Origin: Massilia sp. Mn16-1_5
GTDB taxonomy: Bacteria; Pseudomonadota; Gammaproteobacteria; Burkholderiales; Burkholderiaceae_D
Length of the DNA stretch: 64,000 nucleotides
Assembly: GCF_004798585.1 (NCBI RefSeq)
Contig: NZ_PPXQ01000004.1
Location: 248,001 to 312,000, forward strand
Direction of reading: 5' to 3'
Within the stretch, counting starts at the first letter, position 1, and every line of letters starts with the position of its first letter. Of the stretch, positions 37,451-47,597 are shown one piece after another. The position numbers and the translations under genes were made by a program. The notes under the pieces were generated by a model, which was given only the letters and a program-made list of their open reading frames with translations, did not search any database and was not told where the DNA came from.

Positions 37451-38359
37451 ATGAACCTGGATATACATAAATTGCGCTGGACGGGCGCCCTGGGGCGCGC
37501 GTTGACGCTCAGGCGCCTGATCGGCTTGCTGATCTTCTCGATCGGCGGCTTCCTCATGCTCGGCAGCCTGGTGCAGCAATTGCTGAGCGCAAATCCGAAG
37601 ATGCATGCCGCCCTGCTGGGCGGCTCGACGGCGGCCGCGGCCACCGCCCTGGGCACCTTGCCCGTCCTGTTTTCACAGAATTTCTCGAAGCGTACCTACG
37701 ACGGCTTCCTCGGCTTCGGCGCCGGCGTGATGCTGGGCGCCACCGCCTTCTCGCTGGTGATCCCGGCGCTGGCCGCGGCCCGCTCCTCGGGCGCCGGCCC
37801 GTGGGAAGCGAGCCTGCTGGCCGGCGTCGGCATCATGGGCGGTGCCGGCGCCATCCTCCTGATGAGCCGTGCGACCGAGCCGGCCCAGGTCCTGAGCAGC
37901 GACGTCCACGGCAGCTCGCTGCGCCGCGCCTGGCTGTTCGTCACCGCGGTCGCCCTGCACAACATGCCCGAAGGCCTGGCGATCGGCGTCGCCTACGCCG
38001 GCATCGACATCGAAAAAGCCCATTCCCTGATGACCGGCGTCTCGATCCAGGACGTGCCGGAAGGCCTGGTGGTGGCCCTGGCCCTGCGCACGGTCGGCTA
38101 CAGCCGGCTCGTGTCGGTCGGCCTGGGCGTGCTGTCCGGTGTGATCGAACCGATCGCCGCCGCCTTCGGCGTGGCCCTGATCGGCATCGCCGCCGGCATG
38201 CTGCCGGTCGCCCTGGCGGCGGCGGGCGGAGCGATGCTGTTCGTGATCGTCAACGACGTGATTCCCGAGATGCGCGAGAACGGCAACGGGACGTCGGCGA
38301 CGATCGCGTTGATTTTCGGGTTCATCCTGATGACGGTGCTGGATACGGCGCTGGCATGA
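37451..38359 (+). CDS. ZIP-family divalent metal transporter (GufA/ZupT-like)
   Basis: A 302-residue membrane protein with about eight helices. The metal-binding helix signatures VALHNMPEGLAIGVAYAG and SIQDVPEGLVVALAL are typical of ZIP permeases (HNxPEG and xxxPEG). These import Zn, Fe or Mn. Directly downstream of manganese catalase, so manganese supply is a reasonable guess but unproven. Followed by the perfect inverted repeat of element C. Confidence 0.9.
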   Translation: MNLDIHKLRWTGALGRALTLRRLIGLLIFSIGGFLMLGSLVQQLLSANPKMHAALLGGSTAAAATALGTLPVLFSQNFSKRTYDGFLGFGAGVMLGATAFSLVIPALAAARSSGAGPWEASLLAGVGIMGGAGAILLMSRATEPAQVLSSDVHGSSLRRAWLFVTAVALHNMPEGLAIGVAYAGIDIEKAHSLMTGVSIQDVPEGLVVALALRTVGYSRLVSVGLGVLSGVIEPIAAAFGVALIGIAAGMLPVALAAAGGAMLFVIVNDVIPEMRENGNGTSATIALIFGFILMTVLDTALA

Positions 38360-38362
38360 CCG

Positions 38363-38521
38363 GTAGGGCGGGCATGCCCGCGTGACGCACGTATCCGCCA
38401 TGCGACGCCTCGCCGGTGCCACCGCATCGTTCCGATGCCGTGGGAGTTCATGCAAAGGCGCTCGACGAAGCGCGGCAGCAGGTGCGAGCCGGCGCACGTA
38501 ACGCGGGCATGCCCGCCCTAC
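38363..38521. repeat. REP-like palindromic element C (perfect 21-bp arms around 117 bp)
   Basis: GTAGGGCGGGCATGCCCGCGT at 38363-38383 is repeated in perfect inverse at 38501-38521. Each arm contains the palindrome CGGGCATGCCCG, and the GTAGGG plus GGGCAT words match elements A and B. The enclosed 117 bases have no open frame of note. Lies between convergent genes. Confidence 0.75.
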
Positions 38522-38541
38522 GTTAGGCCGCTTTTCAGGTT

Positions 38542-39180
38542 TCACACGTCGAAATGGTGCACGAACCAGTTCGTCGCCAGTTGCGCCACCTGCTCCAGCG
38601 CCCCCGGCTCCTCGAACAGATGCGTCGCGCCCGACACCACCTTGAGCTCCTTCGGCCCGCCCAGCGCCGCCAGCGCCTGCCGGTTCAGGTCGACCACCAC
38701 GCCATCCTCCCCACCCACGATCAGCAAGGTCGGCGCTATGACTTGCCCGAGCGCCGCGCCGGCCAGGTCAGGCCGCCCGCCGCGCGAGACGACGGCGGCA
38801 ATCCCCGTTCCGCTGTCGGCCGCGACCCGCAGCGCCGCGGCGGCCCCGGTACTGGCGCCGAACAAGCCCAGCGGCAGGGGTGCCGTGAGCGGCTCGGTCC
38901 CGAGCCAGGTGGCGGCGGCATGCAGGCGCGCCGCGAGCACCTCGATATCGAAGCGGTTCCGGTACGTGGCGTCTTCCTCGGGCGTGAGCAGGTCCAGCAG
39001 CAGGGTGGCCATGCCGGCATCGCGCAGTGCGGCTGCCACCTGGTTGTTGCGCGGGCTGAAGCGGCTGCTGCCGCTACCGTGGGCGAAGAGGACGACGCCG
39101 ATCGGCGCGGCCGGCAGTTCGAGCATGCCTTCCATCGTGGCGGCGCCGGCCACGATGGAACTCAACAGCTTGCGTGTCAT
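38542..39180 (-). CDS. Dienelactone hydrolase-family alpha/beta hydrolase
   Basis: A 212-residue cytoplasmic hydrolase. The nucleophile elbow is GLFGASTGAAAAL (Ser), the acid lies in LIVGGEDGVVVD and the catalytic His in VSGATHLFEEPGA. It resembles the short hydrolases often fused to or beside phosphoribosyltransferase domains. The N-terminal GVVLFAHGSGSSRFSPRN holds the oxyanion loop. Start at 39180 has a CGGAGG site. Substrate unknown. Confidence 0.85.
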   Translation of the reverse strand: MTRKLLSSIVAGAATMEGMLELPAAPIGVVLFAHGSGSSRFSPRNNQVAAALRDAGMATLLLDLLTPEEDATYRNRFDIEVLAARLHAAATWLGTEPLTAPLPLGLFGASTGAAAALRVAADSGTGIAAVVSRGGRPDLAGAALGQVIAPTLLIVGGEDGVVVDLNRQALAALGGPKELKVVSGATHLFEEPGALEQVAQLATNWFVHHFDV

Positions 39181-39223
39181 GGCGGCCTCCGGAAAATCTT
39201 TTAGACCCCGCCCCAAAAAGAAA

Positions 39224-39254
39224 AATCCGGGCGGACACGCGGTCCGGCCGGATT
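39224..39254 (-). terminator. Rho-independent terminator of the MFS gene
   Basis: Stem AATCCGGGCGGAC / GTCCGGCCGGATT with one mismatch; on the minus strand it is followed by TTTTTCTTTTT. It lies 36 bases downstream of the MFS stop codon. Confidence 0.9.
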
Positions 39255-39290
39255 CGGACGGGGCAGGGCGCCGCGCGCCCTGCGAACCGT

Positions 39291-40634
39291 TTAGTCGCGG
39301 ATCTCCAGCTTGCGGTTCAGCGACAGCGCCGCCAGCGAGCCGACCGCGCCCGACAGCAGGTAGAGGCTGACGTAGCCGAGGCCGAAGTTGGCCGACAGGC
39401 CGAGCGCGACCAGCGGGGCAAAAGCGGCGCCCACCAGCCAGGCCAGGTCGCTCGTCAGCGCGGCGCCGGTGTAGCGGAAGCGCGATTCGAAGTTGGAGGT
39501 CACGGCGCCGGCTGCCTGGCCGTAGGACAGGCCCAGCAGGCCGAAACCGATCAGGATGAAGGTGTTCTGGCCGGATTCGCCGCCGTCGATCAGCATCGGC
39601 ACGAAGGCCGAGAAGATCGCGATCAGCGCCGCCAGGGTGCCGAGCGTGGTACGGCGGCCGACCTTGTCGGCCACCAGGCCCGACACCAGGATGCAGACGG
39701 CGGCCACGGCGGCGCCCCACATCTGGATATACAGGAAGCCGCTGATCGGACGGGTGTCATACAGCTGCATCCAGGACAGCGGGAACACGGTCACCAGGTG
39801 GAACAGGGCGTAGCTGGCCAGGGCGGCGAGGGCGCCGATGACGATGTTGGTACCCTGGCTGCGCACCAGTTCGCCAACCGGGGCCGGATCGAGTTCGTGG
39901 GCATCGAGCAGGTGCGTATACTCGGTGGTCGAGACCAGGCGCAGGCGGGCAAAGAGGGCAACCACGTTGATCGCGAAGGCGACGAAGAAGGGGAAACGCC
40001 AGCCCCAGGTCAGGAAGTCGTCGTTTTGCAGATTGTCCAGCATGTAGGCAAACAGGCCGGCGGCGATCAGGAATCCTAACGGTGCGCTCAATTGACCGAG
40101 CATCGCGTACCATCCGCGCTTGTGCTGGGGAGCATTCAGGGCCAGCAGCGAGGGCAGGCCGTCCCAGGAGCCGCCCTGGGCCACGCCCTGGGCAATGCGC
40201 ATCAGGGCCAGCAGGACGATGGCGGTGCTGCCGATCTTGTCATAGGTCGGCAGGAAGGAAATCACCACGGTCGCGGTACCCATGAGGAAGAGCGCGATGG
40301 TCAGCTTGATTTCCCTGCTGAAGCGCTGCTGGATTGCCATGAAGACAACGGTGCCGATGGGGCGCGCGATGAAGGCGAACGCAAAAATCGTAAAGGAGTA
40401 GAGTGTGCCCTCGAGTCGGTCCGCGAACGGGAAAAAGATCGCGGGAAAGACGAGCACCGATGCGATCGCATAGACGAAGAAGTCGAAATACTCGGAAGCG
40501 CGGCCGATGACCACGCCGACAGCAATGTCGCCCGGCGAAATGTGGCTATCCCGGGCGTTGATGTTGCGCGCCCCGCTATGCGGGGCAGTTACGGGAGCGG
40601 CTCCTGCGCCGCCGTAGGTATTCGTGCTTTGCAT
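39291..40634 (-). CDS. MFS transporter, metabolite:H+ symporter-like
   Basis: A 447-residue, 12-helix transporter. TM1 contains IGRASEYFDFFVYAIASVLVFPAIFFPFADRL, with the loop signatures FIARPIGTVVFMAIQQRFSRE and ADKVGRRTTLG, which fit the metabolite:H+ symporter (ProP/ShiA/KgtP) branch. It is divergent from cyoA with a 142-base gap, an arrangement seen in other Burkholderiales. Substrate unknown. Start at 40634 has a GGAGA site. Confidence 0.85.
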   Translation of the reverse strand: MQSTNTYGGAGAAPVTAPHSGARNINARDSHISPGDIAVGVVIGRASEYFDFFVYAIASVLVFPAIFFPFADRLEGTLYSFTIFAFAFIARPIGTVVFMAIQQRFSREIKLTIALFLMGTATVVISFLPTYDKIGSTAIVLLALMRIAQGVAQGGSWDGLPSLLALNAPQHKRGWYAMLGQLSAPLGFLIAAGLFAYMLDNLQNDDFLTWGWRFPFFVAFAINVVALFARLRLVSTTEYTHLLDAHELDPAPVGELVRSQGTNIVIGALAALASYALFHLVTVFPLSWMQLYDTRPISGFLYIQMWGAAVAAVCILVSGLVADKVGRRTTLGTLAALIAIFSAFVPMLIDGGESGQNTFILIGFGLLGLSYGQAAGAVTSNFESRFRYTGAALTSDLAWLVGAAFAPLVALGLSANFGLGYVSLYLLSGAVGSLAALSLNRKLEIRD

Positions 40635-40776
40635 ATTCTTCGTCTCCAGGTAGGTCCGCGGCCTTCAAGAAGTCCCTTGGCCTGGGCAAGGGTGGGACAA
40701 AACGTCCAATGTGCAACGAAGGCCGATGGCAGTACAGTAGCATGTTCTCATTCCCATGTAACGTTAGATACCTAGC

Positions 40777-41787
40777 ATGATTCCTAAAATTGTCCGTCCC
40801 GGGCTGTCATTACTGCTGATTGCGCTGCTGTCCGGCTGCAATACGGTCGTGATGAACCCTACCGGTGATATCGCCAAGCAACAGGCCGACCTGATCACGG
40901 TCTCGGTCCTGCTCATGTTAATCATCATCATTCCAGTGATGATCCTGACCGTCCTCTTCGCCTGGAAGTACCGCAAAAGCGCGAACGCCAAGTACGAGCC
41001 GGACTGGGATCACTCGACCAAGCTCGAGCTGGTCATCTGGGGCGCGCCGCTCCTGATCATCATCGCGCTGGGCCTGATCACCTGGATCAGCACCCACAAG
41101 CTCGACCCTTACCGCCCTCTGGAGCGCCTCGACGAGAAGCGCCCGGTGGCTGCCGGCACCAAGGTGCTGGAAGTGCAGGTCGTGTCGCTGGACTGGAAAT
41201 GGCTGTTCATCTATCCGGAGCAGGGCATCGCCACGGTCAACGAACTCGTGACCCCGGTCGATACGCCGGTCCGCTTCAAGCTGACCTCGTCGACCGTGAT
41301 GAACGCGTTCTACATCCCGACCCTGGCAGGCATGATCTACACGATGCCGGGCATGGAAACCCAGCTGAACGCGGTGATCAACAAGGCCGGCGCCTACAAG
41401 GGCCAGTCCTCGCACTTCAGCGGCGACGGTTTCTCGCACATGAAGTTCGCCTACCACGGCACCAGCCAGGCCGAGTTCGACGCCTGGGTCGCCAAGGTCA
41501 AGGCCAGCGGCCAGACCCTGGGCCGCAACGACTACCTGGCGCTGGAAAAGCCGTCGGAAAAGGAACCGGTCAAGTACTACGGCAACGTGGCGCCGAACCT
41601 GTTCCTGTCGGTCGTGAACCGCTGCGTGGCCGAAGGCTCGGTCTGCATGAGCCACCAGATGGCCCATGACGCCCAGCGCGTGCGCAATGACATCGCCCTG
41701 AAGCAGGTGCCGCAAGACGCAAAACGCGTCGCAGCGAATACCGACGCCGAAGTCTGCGAAACCCCTACCAATCCTGTGAAGAAGTAA
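40777..41787 (+). CDS. cyoA: Cytochrome bo3 ubiquinol oxidase subunit II
   Basis: A 336-residue lipoprotein subunit. Signal with lipobox LLSGC (C21), two transmembrane helices, then a cupredoxin domain lacking the CuA ligands, as expected for a quinol oxidase. [37 protein letters not shown] and [24 protein letters not shown] closely follow E. coli CyoA. First gene of cyoABCD. Confidence 0.96.
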   Translation: MIPKIVRPGLSLLLIALLSGCNTVVMNPTGDIAKQQADLITVSVLLMLIIIIPVMILTVLFAWKYRKSANAKYEPDWDHSTKLELVIWGAPLLIIIALGLITWISTHKLDPYRPLERLDEKRPVAAGTKVLEVQVVSLDWKWLFIYPEQGIATVNELVTPVDTPVRFKLTSSTVMNAFYIPTLAGMIYTMPGMETQLNAVINKAGAYKGQSSHFSGDGFSHMKFAYHGTSQAEFDAWVAKVKASGQTLGRNDYLALEKPSEKEPVKYYGNVAPNLFLSVVNRCVAEGSVCMSHQMAHDAQRVRNDIALKQVPQDAKRVAANTDAEVCETPTNPVKK

Positions 41788-41789
41788 AC

Positions 41790-43793
41790 ATGCAAGACTC
41801 ATTTGACTTGACGAAGCTTATCTTCGGACGGCTCAGCTGGGACGCGATTCCGTTCCACGAGCCGATCCTGATCGCTACCTTCGCGGGCGTGCTGGTCGGT
41901 GGTGCTGCCCTGCTGGGCCTCATCTCCTACTTCCGCCTGTGGGGCACCCTGTGGAACGACTGGATCACCAGTATCGACCACAAGAAAATCGGCATCATGT
42001 ACATGATCCTGGGCCTCGTGATGTTCCTGCGCGGCTTTGCCGACGCGCTCATGATGCGCGCCCAGCAGGCCATCTCCTTCGGCGAGAACGCCGGCTTCCT
42101 GCCGCCGCACCACTACGACCAGGTCTTCACCGCCCACGGCGTGATCATGATCTTCTTCGTGGCGATGCCTTTCGTGACCGGCCTGATGAACTACGTCGTG
42201 CCGCTGCAGATCGGCGCACGTGACGTTGCCTTCCCGTTCCTGAACAACTTCTCGTTCTGGATGACGGCCATGGGCGCCGTGCTGGTCATGGCTTCGCTGT
42301 TCGTCGGCGAATTCGCGCGTACCGGCTGGCTGGCCTTCCCGCCGCTGTCGGGCATCCTGGCAAGTCCGGGTGTCGGCGTCGACTATTACATATGGTCATT
42401 GCAGATTGCGGGTGTCGGCACATTGCTCTCAGGGGTCAACCTGATCGTCACCATCGTCAAGATGCGCGCACCGGGCATGGACCTGATGAAGATGCCGGTC
42501 TTCACCTGGACCTCGCTGTGCACCAACATCCTGATCGTGATGTCCTTCCCGGTCCTGACCGCCGTGCTGGCCATGCTGGGCATGGACCGCCTGTTCGACA
42601 CCAACTTCTTCACGAACGACAAGGGCGGCAACGCCATGATGTACGTGAACCTGATCTGGATCTGGGGCCACCCGGAGGTCTACATCCTGATCCTGCCGGC
42701 CTTCGGCATCTTCTCGGAAGTCGTCTCGACCTTCTGCGGCAAGCGCCTGTTCGGCTATACCTCCATGGTCTATGCGACCGTCGTGATTATGGTGTTGTCG
42801 TACCTTGTTTGGCTGCACCACTTCTTCACCATGGGTTCCGGCGCGAGCGTCAACGCGTTCTTCGGCATTACCACGATGATCATCTCGATCCCGACCGGGG
42901 CGAAGATCTTCAACTGGCTGTTCACGATGTACAAGGGCCGTATCCGCTTCGAGCTGCCGATGATGTGGACCGTCTCGTTCATGCTGACCTTCACCGTCGG
43001 CGGCATGACCGGCGTGATGCTGGCCATCCCGGCGGCCGACTTCGTGCTGCACAATTCGCTGTTCCTGATCGCCCACTTCCACAACGTCATCATCGGCGGC
43101 GTGCTGTTCGGCCTGTTCGCCGGCATCAACTACTGGTTCCCGAAAGCCTTCGGCGTCAAGCTGAACCAGTTCTGGGGCAAGGTCTCGTTCTGGCTGTGGT
43201 CGATCGGCTTCTGGGTCGCCTTCACCCCGCCGTACATCCTGGGCTTCATGGGCGTGACCCGCCGCATGAGCCACTTCGAAGACCCGGAACTGCAGCCGCT
43301 GTTCCTGATCTCCTTCATCGGTACCCTCATGATTGCGGGCGGTATCGGCGCCATGCTGATGCAGTTCTTCATGACCTGGAAAGACCGCAACAAGCTGCGC
43401 GACGTCACCGGCGACCCGTGGGACGGCCGTACCCTGGAGTGGGCGACCTCGTCGCCGCCGCCTGACTACAACTTCGCCTTCACGCCGGTGGTGCACGACA
43501 ACGACACCTTCGCCGACATGAAGAAGAACGGCTGGAAGCGTCCGCTGAACGACTTCGTCGCGATCCACATGCCGAAGAACACCTGGGCTGGTTTCGTGAT
43601 CGCCGCGCTGTCGATGGTGGTGGGTTTCGCGATCATCTGGCACATGTGGCTGCTGACCGGCCTCGCGTTCTTCGCGATGATGGTGGCGATCATTGTCCAT
43701 ACGTTCAACTACAAGCGTGACTACTACATCCCGGCGGAAGAAGTGACCCGTACCGAGAACGCACGTACTAAATTGCTGGAAGCTCATGTCTAA
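41790..43793 (+). CDS. cyoB: Cytochrome bo3 ubiquinol oxidase subunit I
   Basis: A 667-residue haem-copper oxidase core with about 15 helices. The CuB/haem helix [22 protein letters not shown] holds the His-Tyr cross-link pair; [29 protein letters not shown] and [14 protein letters not shown] are further family signatures. It pumps protons while reducing O2. Begins 2 bases after cyoA and overlaps cyoC by 8 bases. Confidence 0.97.
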   Translation: MQDSFDLTKLIFGRLSWDAIPFHEPILIATFAGVLVGGAALLGLISYFRLWGTLWNDWITSIDHKKIGIMYMILGLVMFLRGFADALMMRAQQAISFGENAGFLPPHHYDQVFTAHGVIMIFFVAMPFVTGLMNYVVPLQIGARDVAFPFLNNFSFWMTAMGAVLVMASLFVGEFARTGWLAFPPLSGILASPGVGVDYYIWSLQIAGVGTLLSGVNLIVTIVKMRAPGMDLMKMPVFTWTSLCTNILIVMSFPVLTAVLAMLGMDRLFDTNFFTNDKGGNAMMYVNLIWIWGHPEVYILILPAFGIFSEVVSTFCGKRLFGYTSMVYATVVIMVLSYLVWLHHFFTMGSGASVNAFFGITTMIISIPTGAKIFNWLFTMYKGRIRFELPMMWTVSFMLTFTVGGMTGVMLAIPAADFVLHNSLFLIAHFHNVIIGGVLFGLFAGINYWFPKAFGVKLNQFWGKVSFWLWSIGFWVAFTPPYILGFMGVTRRMSHFEDPELQPLFLISFIGTLMIAGGIGAMLMQFFMTWKDRNKLRDVTGDPWDGRTLEWATSSPPPDYNFAFTPVVHDNDTFADMKKNGWKRPLNDFVAIHMPKNTWAGFVIAALSMVVGFAIIWHMWLLTGLAFFAMMVAIIVHTFNYKRDYYIPAEEVTRTENARTKLLEAHV

Positions 43794-44421
43794 TAACACC
43801 GCAACCTTGAACGGCGCCGCCGGCGCCGACACCGGCTCGCGCTACCACGTGCGCGAGCACCATCCGGAACAGGGCACGCTGCTCGGTTTCTGGATCTACC
43901 TGATGAGCGACTGCCTCATCTTCGCCAGCCTGTTCGCGACCTATGCCGTCCTGGGCCGCAACTACGCCGGCGGTCCGTCGGGCGCCGAACTGTTCGACCT
44001 CAAGCTGGTGGCCATCAACACGGCCTTCCTGCTGGTGTCGTCGATCACCTTCGGCTTCGCGATGATCTCGGCGCAGGCGAAGAACCTGGCCAAGACCCAG
44101 CTCTGGCTGGCCGTCACCGGCATCCTGGGCGCCTGCTTCCTGGCGCTCGAGATCTACGAGTTCTACCACCTGATCCACGAAGGCGCCGGCCCGTCGCGCA
44201 GCGGCTTCCTGACCGCATTCTTCTCGCTGGTCGGCACCCACGGCCTGCACGTGCTGTTCGGTACCGTCTGGCTGGTCACGCTGATGTTCCAGCTGCCGAA
44301 GCATGGCATCACGCCGGAAAACATGCGCCGCCTGTCGTGCCTGTCGCTGTTCTGGCACTTCCTGGACGTCGTCTGGATCTTCGTCTTCACCTTTGTCTAC
44401 CTGATGGGAACCATGCCATGA
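43786..44421 (+). CDS. cyoC: Cytochrome bo3 ubiquinol oxidase subunit III
   Basis: A 211-residue membrane protein with five helices. [37 protein letters not shown] and [21 protein letters not shown] are standard for CyoC. Overlaps cyoB at its start and cyoD at its end (ATGA). Confidence 0.96.
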   Translation: MSNNTATLNGAAGADTGSRYHVREHHPEQGTLLGFWIYLMSDCLIFASLFATYAVLGRNYAGGPSGAELFDLKLVAINTAFLLVSSITFGFAMISAQAKNLAKTQLWLAVTGILGACFLALEIYEFYHLIHEGAGPSRSGFLTAFFSLVGTHGLHVLFGTVWLVTLMFQLPKHGITPENMRRLSCLSLFWHFLDVVWIFVFTFVYLMGTMP

Positions 44422-44843
44422 GCGACCACAGCATTCACCACCCGCATGACGCTCATGACGCCCTGCACGGCCATACCCATGGCGATGAACCGGGCGTGCA
44501 CTACAGCCTGAAGGACTACACGACCGGCTTCGTGCTGGCCGTGATCCTGACCGTGATCCCGTTCTGGCTGGTCATGGGCAATGTCCTCGATCCGGCGATG
44601 ACGCGTTTCGTCATCATGGGCTTCGCGGCAGTCCAGCTGGTCGTGCACATGATTTACTTCCTGCACTTGAATTCGAAGTCGGAAGGCGGCTGGAACATGA
44701 TGGCCCTGATCCTGACCATCATCCTGCTGGTCATCGTGCTCGGCGGTTCGATCTGGGTCATGTACCACATGAACGCCAACATGATGCCAGGCATGGGTGA
44801 TGCGGCGGCCGTGACCGGCCACGGCAACCACGACATGCAATGA
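44418..44843 (+). CDS. cyoD: Cytochrome bo3 ubiquinol oxidase subunit IV
   Basis: A 141-residue subunit with three helices (SLKDYTTGFVLAVILTVIPFWLVM, VQLVVHMIYFLHLN, ALILTIILLVIVLGGSIWVMYHMNANM). The His-rich N-terminal tail and a His/Met-rich C-terminal extension are longer than in E. coli. The ATG at 44418 overlaps the cyoC stop. Assembly role. Confidence 0.93.
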   Translation: MSDHSIHHPHDAHDALHGHTHGDEPGVHYSLKDYTTGFVLAVILTVIPFWLVMGNVLDPAMTRFVIMGFAAVQLVVHMIYFLHLNSKSEGGWNMMALILTIILLVIVLGGSIWVMYHMNANMMPGMGDAAAVTGHGNHDMQ

Positions 44844-45646
44844 TGGACCGGCGCGGTCCGGACGAGAGTGCCCCTGCAATGGGGCGCAAGGGTGGCGCCG
44901 CCAAAGTCGTATTGGCGGTGCTGGCGACTCTCCTGATCGTGCTGTTTGCGGGGCTGGGGACCTGGCAGGTGCAACGCCTGCAATGGAAACTGGCCCTGAT
45001 CGAACGCGTGAACACGCGCGTTCATGCGGCTCCAGGCGCGCTGCCCGATGCGGCGCGCTGGCCGCAGGTTTCAAAAGAATCCGACGAATACCGGCACGTC
45101 AGTCTGGCCGGACACTTCCTCTACGAATACTCGACGCCTGTCCAGGCGGTCTCCGAACTCGGGGCCGGCTACTGGCTCGTGACGCCGCTGTGCACGCAGG
45201 ACGGCCACATCGTCCTGGTCAACCGCGGATTCATTCCCGCCGCCGACAACCGGCCCGGCACCTATCCTGCTCGCCGCGCCAACGGCAATCCCTGCGCGGC
45301 CGTGTCGGGCCCGGCGCACGCACTCACCGGCCTACTGCGCCTTGCCGAACCCGGCGGCGGCTTCCTGCGCGAGAACGATCCTGCCAACAACCGCTGGTTC
45401 TCGCGCGACGTGGCCGGCATTGCCGCCGCGCGCGGCCTGGGCAATGTCGCCCCGTTCTTCGTCGATGCTGCCCGCGGGCAGGACCCGGCCGGCGCCCCGG
45501 AACACCCGGTCGGCGGCCTGACCGTCATTTCCTTCCAAAACAATCACCTCGTGTATGCCATCACTTGGTATGCTCTTGCCTTGATGGTTGCCGGCGCGTG
45601 GTGGTACGTTGCGCGTTCGGGCAGCGTGAAGAAACCGGCAACGTGA
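44840..45646 (+). CDS. SURF1-family oxidase assembly protein
   Basis: A 268-residue protein with two transmembrane helices at about 28-48 and 238-258 and a periplasmic domain between. LFAGLGTWQVQRLQWKLALIERV, GHFLYEYSTPVQAV and QNNHLVYAITWYALALMVAGAWW are typical SURF1 stretches. SURF1 helps insert haem into subunit I. Start overlaps the cyoD stop by 4 bases. cyoE (haem O synthase) is not in the operon. Confidence 0.92.
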   Translation: MMDRRGPDESAPAMGRKGGAAKVVLAVLATLLIVLFAGLGTWQVQRLQWKLALIERVNTRVHAAPGALPDAARWPQVSKESDEYRHVSLAGHFLYEYSTPVQAVSELGAGYWLVTPLCTQDGHIVLVNRGFIPAADNRPGTYPARRANGNPCAAVSGPAHALTGLLRLAEPGGGFLRENDPANNRWFSRDVAGIAAARGLGNVAPFFVDAARGQDPAGAPEHPVGGLTVISFQNNHLVYAITWYALALMVAGAWWYVARSGSVKKPAT

Positions 45647-45670
45647 AGGAAACCGCCAAAGCGGGGAACA

Positions 45671-47014
45671 ATGGCAGTAAAGCTTGATCTACTCACAAAA
45701 ATAAGTCCCTCGATCGCATCGAGCGCCGAGGCGAATGTCGAATACGCCGCCGGCCACAAGAACATGCTGCAGCTCATCGAGCTGCGCTGGATCGCCGTCA
45801 TCGGCCAGGTCACGACGATTGCCGCCGCGATCCTGGTCTTCGACATCAACCTGCCGCTGGTGCACATGCTGCAGGTGCTGGCCTGCCTGATCGCCTTCAA
45901 CATCGCCAGCCACCTGCGCTGGCACGAGCGCCGGCCGGTCGCCAACAGCGAGCTGTTCATGGCCCTGCTGGTGGACGTCGCCACGCTGACGGTCCAGCTG
46001 TATCTGTCGGGCGGCACCACCAATCCCTTCGCCTTCCTGTACCTGTTGCAGATTATTATCTCGGCCGTGCTGCTGGAAGCCTGGTCGACCTGGACCATCG
46101 TCGTCGTCACCCTGGTCTGCCTGGCCTTGCTGGCCGTGTTCGCCCAGCCTTTGGCGCTCCCGTTCGACCACGCGCGCGGCATCGCCAGCATCTACGTGCA
46201 GGGCATGCTGCTGTGCTTCGCGATCAACGCCGCGCTGCTGGTGATTTTCATCTCCCGCATCAGCGTTACCCTGCGCGCAAAAGCGGCGCAGCTGGCCGAC
46301 CTGCGCCAGCGTGCCGCCGAGGAAGACCATATCGTGCGCATGGGCCTGCTGGCCTCGGGCGCGGCCCACGAGCTGGGCACGCCCTTGGCGACCCTGTCCG
46401 TGATCCTGGGCGACTGGAAGCGCATGCCCGAGTTCCGCGACAACCCGTCGCTGGCCGAGGAAATCGCCGAGATGCAGACCCAGCTGAAACGCTGCAAGGC
46501 CATCGTCAGCGGCATCCTGCTCTCGGCCGGCAGCGCGCGCGGCGAATCGGCCGTGCGCACGACCCTGCACACCTTCCTCGACGGGCTGCTGGAAGAATGG
46601 GAAGAGCGGCGCCAGGTGGCGGCCCTCGAATACGAGAACCGCATCGTCGAGGACATCCCGGTCGCCTTCGACTCCGCCCTGAAGCAGACCATCGACAACC
46701 TGCTCGACAACGCCTTCGAGGCCTCGCCCGATTGGGTCAGGCTGGAAGCGAGCGTTGAGGACGACACCCTGCGCCTGGTCGTGCTCGACAAAGGACCGGG
46801 TTTTGCGCCCGCCATGCTGGCCCAGTTCGGCAAGCCCTACCAGTCGACCAAGAACCGGGCCGGTGCCGGCGTCGGCCTGTTCCTGGTCGTGAACGTCGCG
46901 CGCACGCTGGGCGGCGCGGTGGCTGCCCGCAACCGGGAAGAGGGCGGCGCCGCCGTCACGCTGACGATTCCGTTGGCCTCGATCGCGCTGAGCGGGGAGG
47001 GCGAACATGCCTGA
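45671..47014 (+). CDS. RegB/PrrB/ActS-type redox sensor histidine kinase
   Basis: A 447-residue kinase with about six membrane helices (about 42-195). The quinone-binding motif GGTTNPF (114-120) and the H box ASGAAHELGTPLATL (H233) match RegB. A cysteine, C275 in QLKRCKAIVSGIL, sits where RegB has its redox-active Cys. The ATPase domain ends with GAGVGLFLVVNVARTLGG. It lies 24 bases after SURF1, so it likely monitors the quinone pool and adjusts oxidase expression. Confidence 0.9.
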   Translation: MAVKLDLLTKISPSIASSAEANVEYAAGHKNMLQLIELRWIAVIGQVTTIAAAILVFDINLPLVHMLQVLACLIAFNIASHLRWHERRPVANSELFMALLVDVATLTVQLYLSGGTTNPFAFLYLLQIIISAVLLEAWSTWTIVVVTLVCLALLAVFAQPLALPFDHARGIASIYVQGMLLCFAINAALLVIFISRISVTLRAKAAQLADLRQRAAEEDHIVRMGLLASGAAHELGTPLATLSVILGDWKRMPEFRDNPSLAEEIAEMQTQLKRCKAIVSGILLSAGSARGESAVRTTLHTFLDGLLEEWEERRQVAALEYENRIVEDIPVAFDSALKQTIDNLLDNAFEASPDWVRLEASVEDDTLRLVVLDKGPGFAPAMLAQFGKPYQSTKNRAGAGVGLFLVVNVARTLGGAVAARNREEGGAAVTLTIPLASIALSGEGEHA

Positions 47015-47555
47015 GATCGTGACCGACACCCCCGTCCTCCTGATCGTCGAGGACGACGAGGCCTTTGCCCGCACCCTGGGCCGCTCCTTCGAGCGGCGCG
47101 GCTACCGGGTGCTGCACGCACCCGGCTACGAAGAGGCGGCCGAGATCCTCAAGGAGCACGATCCCGGCTACGCGGTGGTCGACCTGAAACTGAAGGGCAA
47201 TTCCTCGGGCCTGAATTGCGTCCAGCTGCTGCACGCGCACGATCCCGAGATGCTGATCGTGGTCCTGACAGGCTTCGCCAGCATCGGCACCGCGGTGGAG
47301 GCGATCAAGCTGGGCGCCTGCCAGTACCTGGCCAAGCCCTCGAACACCGACGACATCGAGGCCGCCTTCGGCCATGTCGCCGGCAACGCCGACATCGAGG
47401 TCACCAACCGCTCGACCTCGATCAAGACGCTGGAGTGGGAACATATCCACGCCGTGCTGGCGGAGACGGATTTCAATATCTCGGAGGCGGCGCGCAGGTT
47501 GGGGATGCACCGCAGGACGCTGGCGCGGAAACTGGAAAAGCAGCGGGTGAAGTAG
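47007..47555 (+). CDS. RegA/PrrA/ActR-type response regulator
   Basis: A 182-residue regulator. Receiver with the acceptor D59 (YAVVDLKLKGNSSG) and K109 region (YLAKPSNTDDIEAAF); short Pro-poor linker; C-terminal Fis-type helix-turn-helix (WEHIHAVLAETDFNISEAARRLGMHRRTLARKL). This is the RegA layout. Its start overlaps the kinase stop by 8 bases. It is the likely global redox regulator paired with the upstream kinase. Confidence 0.92.
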   Translation: MPEIVTDTPVLLIVEDDEAFARTLGRSFERRGYRVLHAPGYEEAAEILKEHDPGYAVVDLKLKGNSSGLNCVQLLHAHDPEMLIVVLTGFASIGTAVEAIKLGACQYLAKPSNTDDIEAAFGHVAGNADIEVTNRSTSIKTLEWEHIHAVLAETDFNISEAARRLGMHRRTLARKLEKQRVK

Positions 47556-47593
47556 GGCGGCCCGCGTAGGACGGCCCGCGTAGGGCCGCCTGC
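47552..47593. repeat. Three tandem 14-bp units straddling the regA-type stop codon
   Basis: GTAGGGCGGCCCGC, GTAGGACGGCCCGC and GTAGGGCCGCCTGC follow one another with no spacer. The first unit contains the stop codon TAG of the response-regulator gene. The words resemble the GTAGGG arms of the REP-like elements, so this may be a decayed or partial copy. It lies between convergent genes. Confidence 0.65.
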
Positions 47594-47597
47594 CGGA

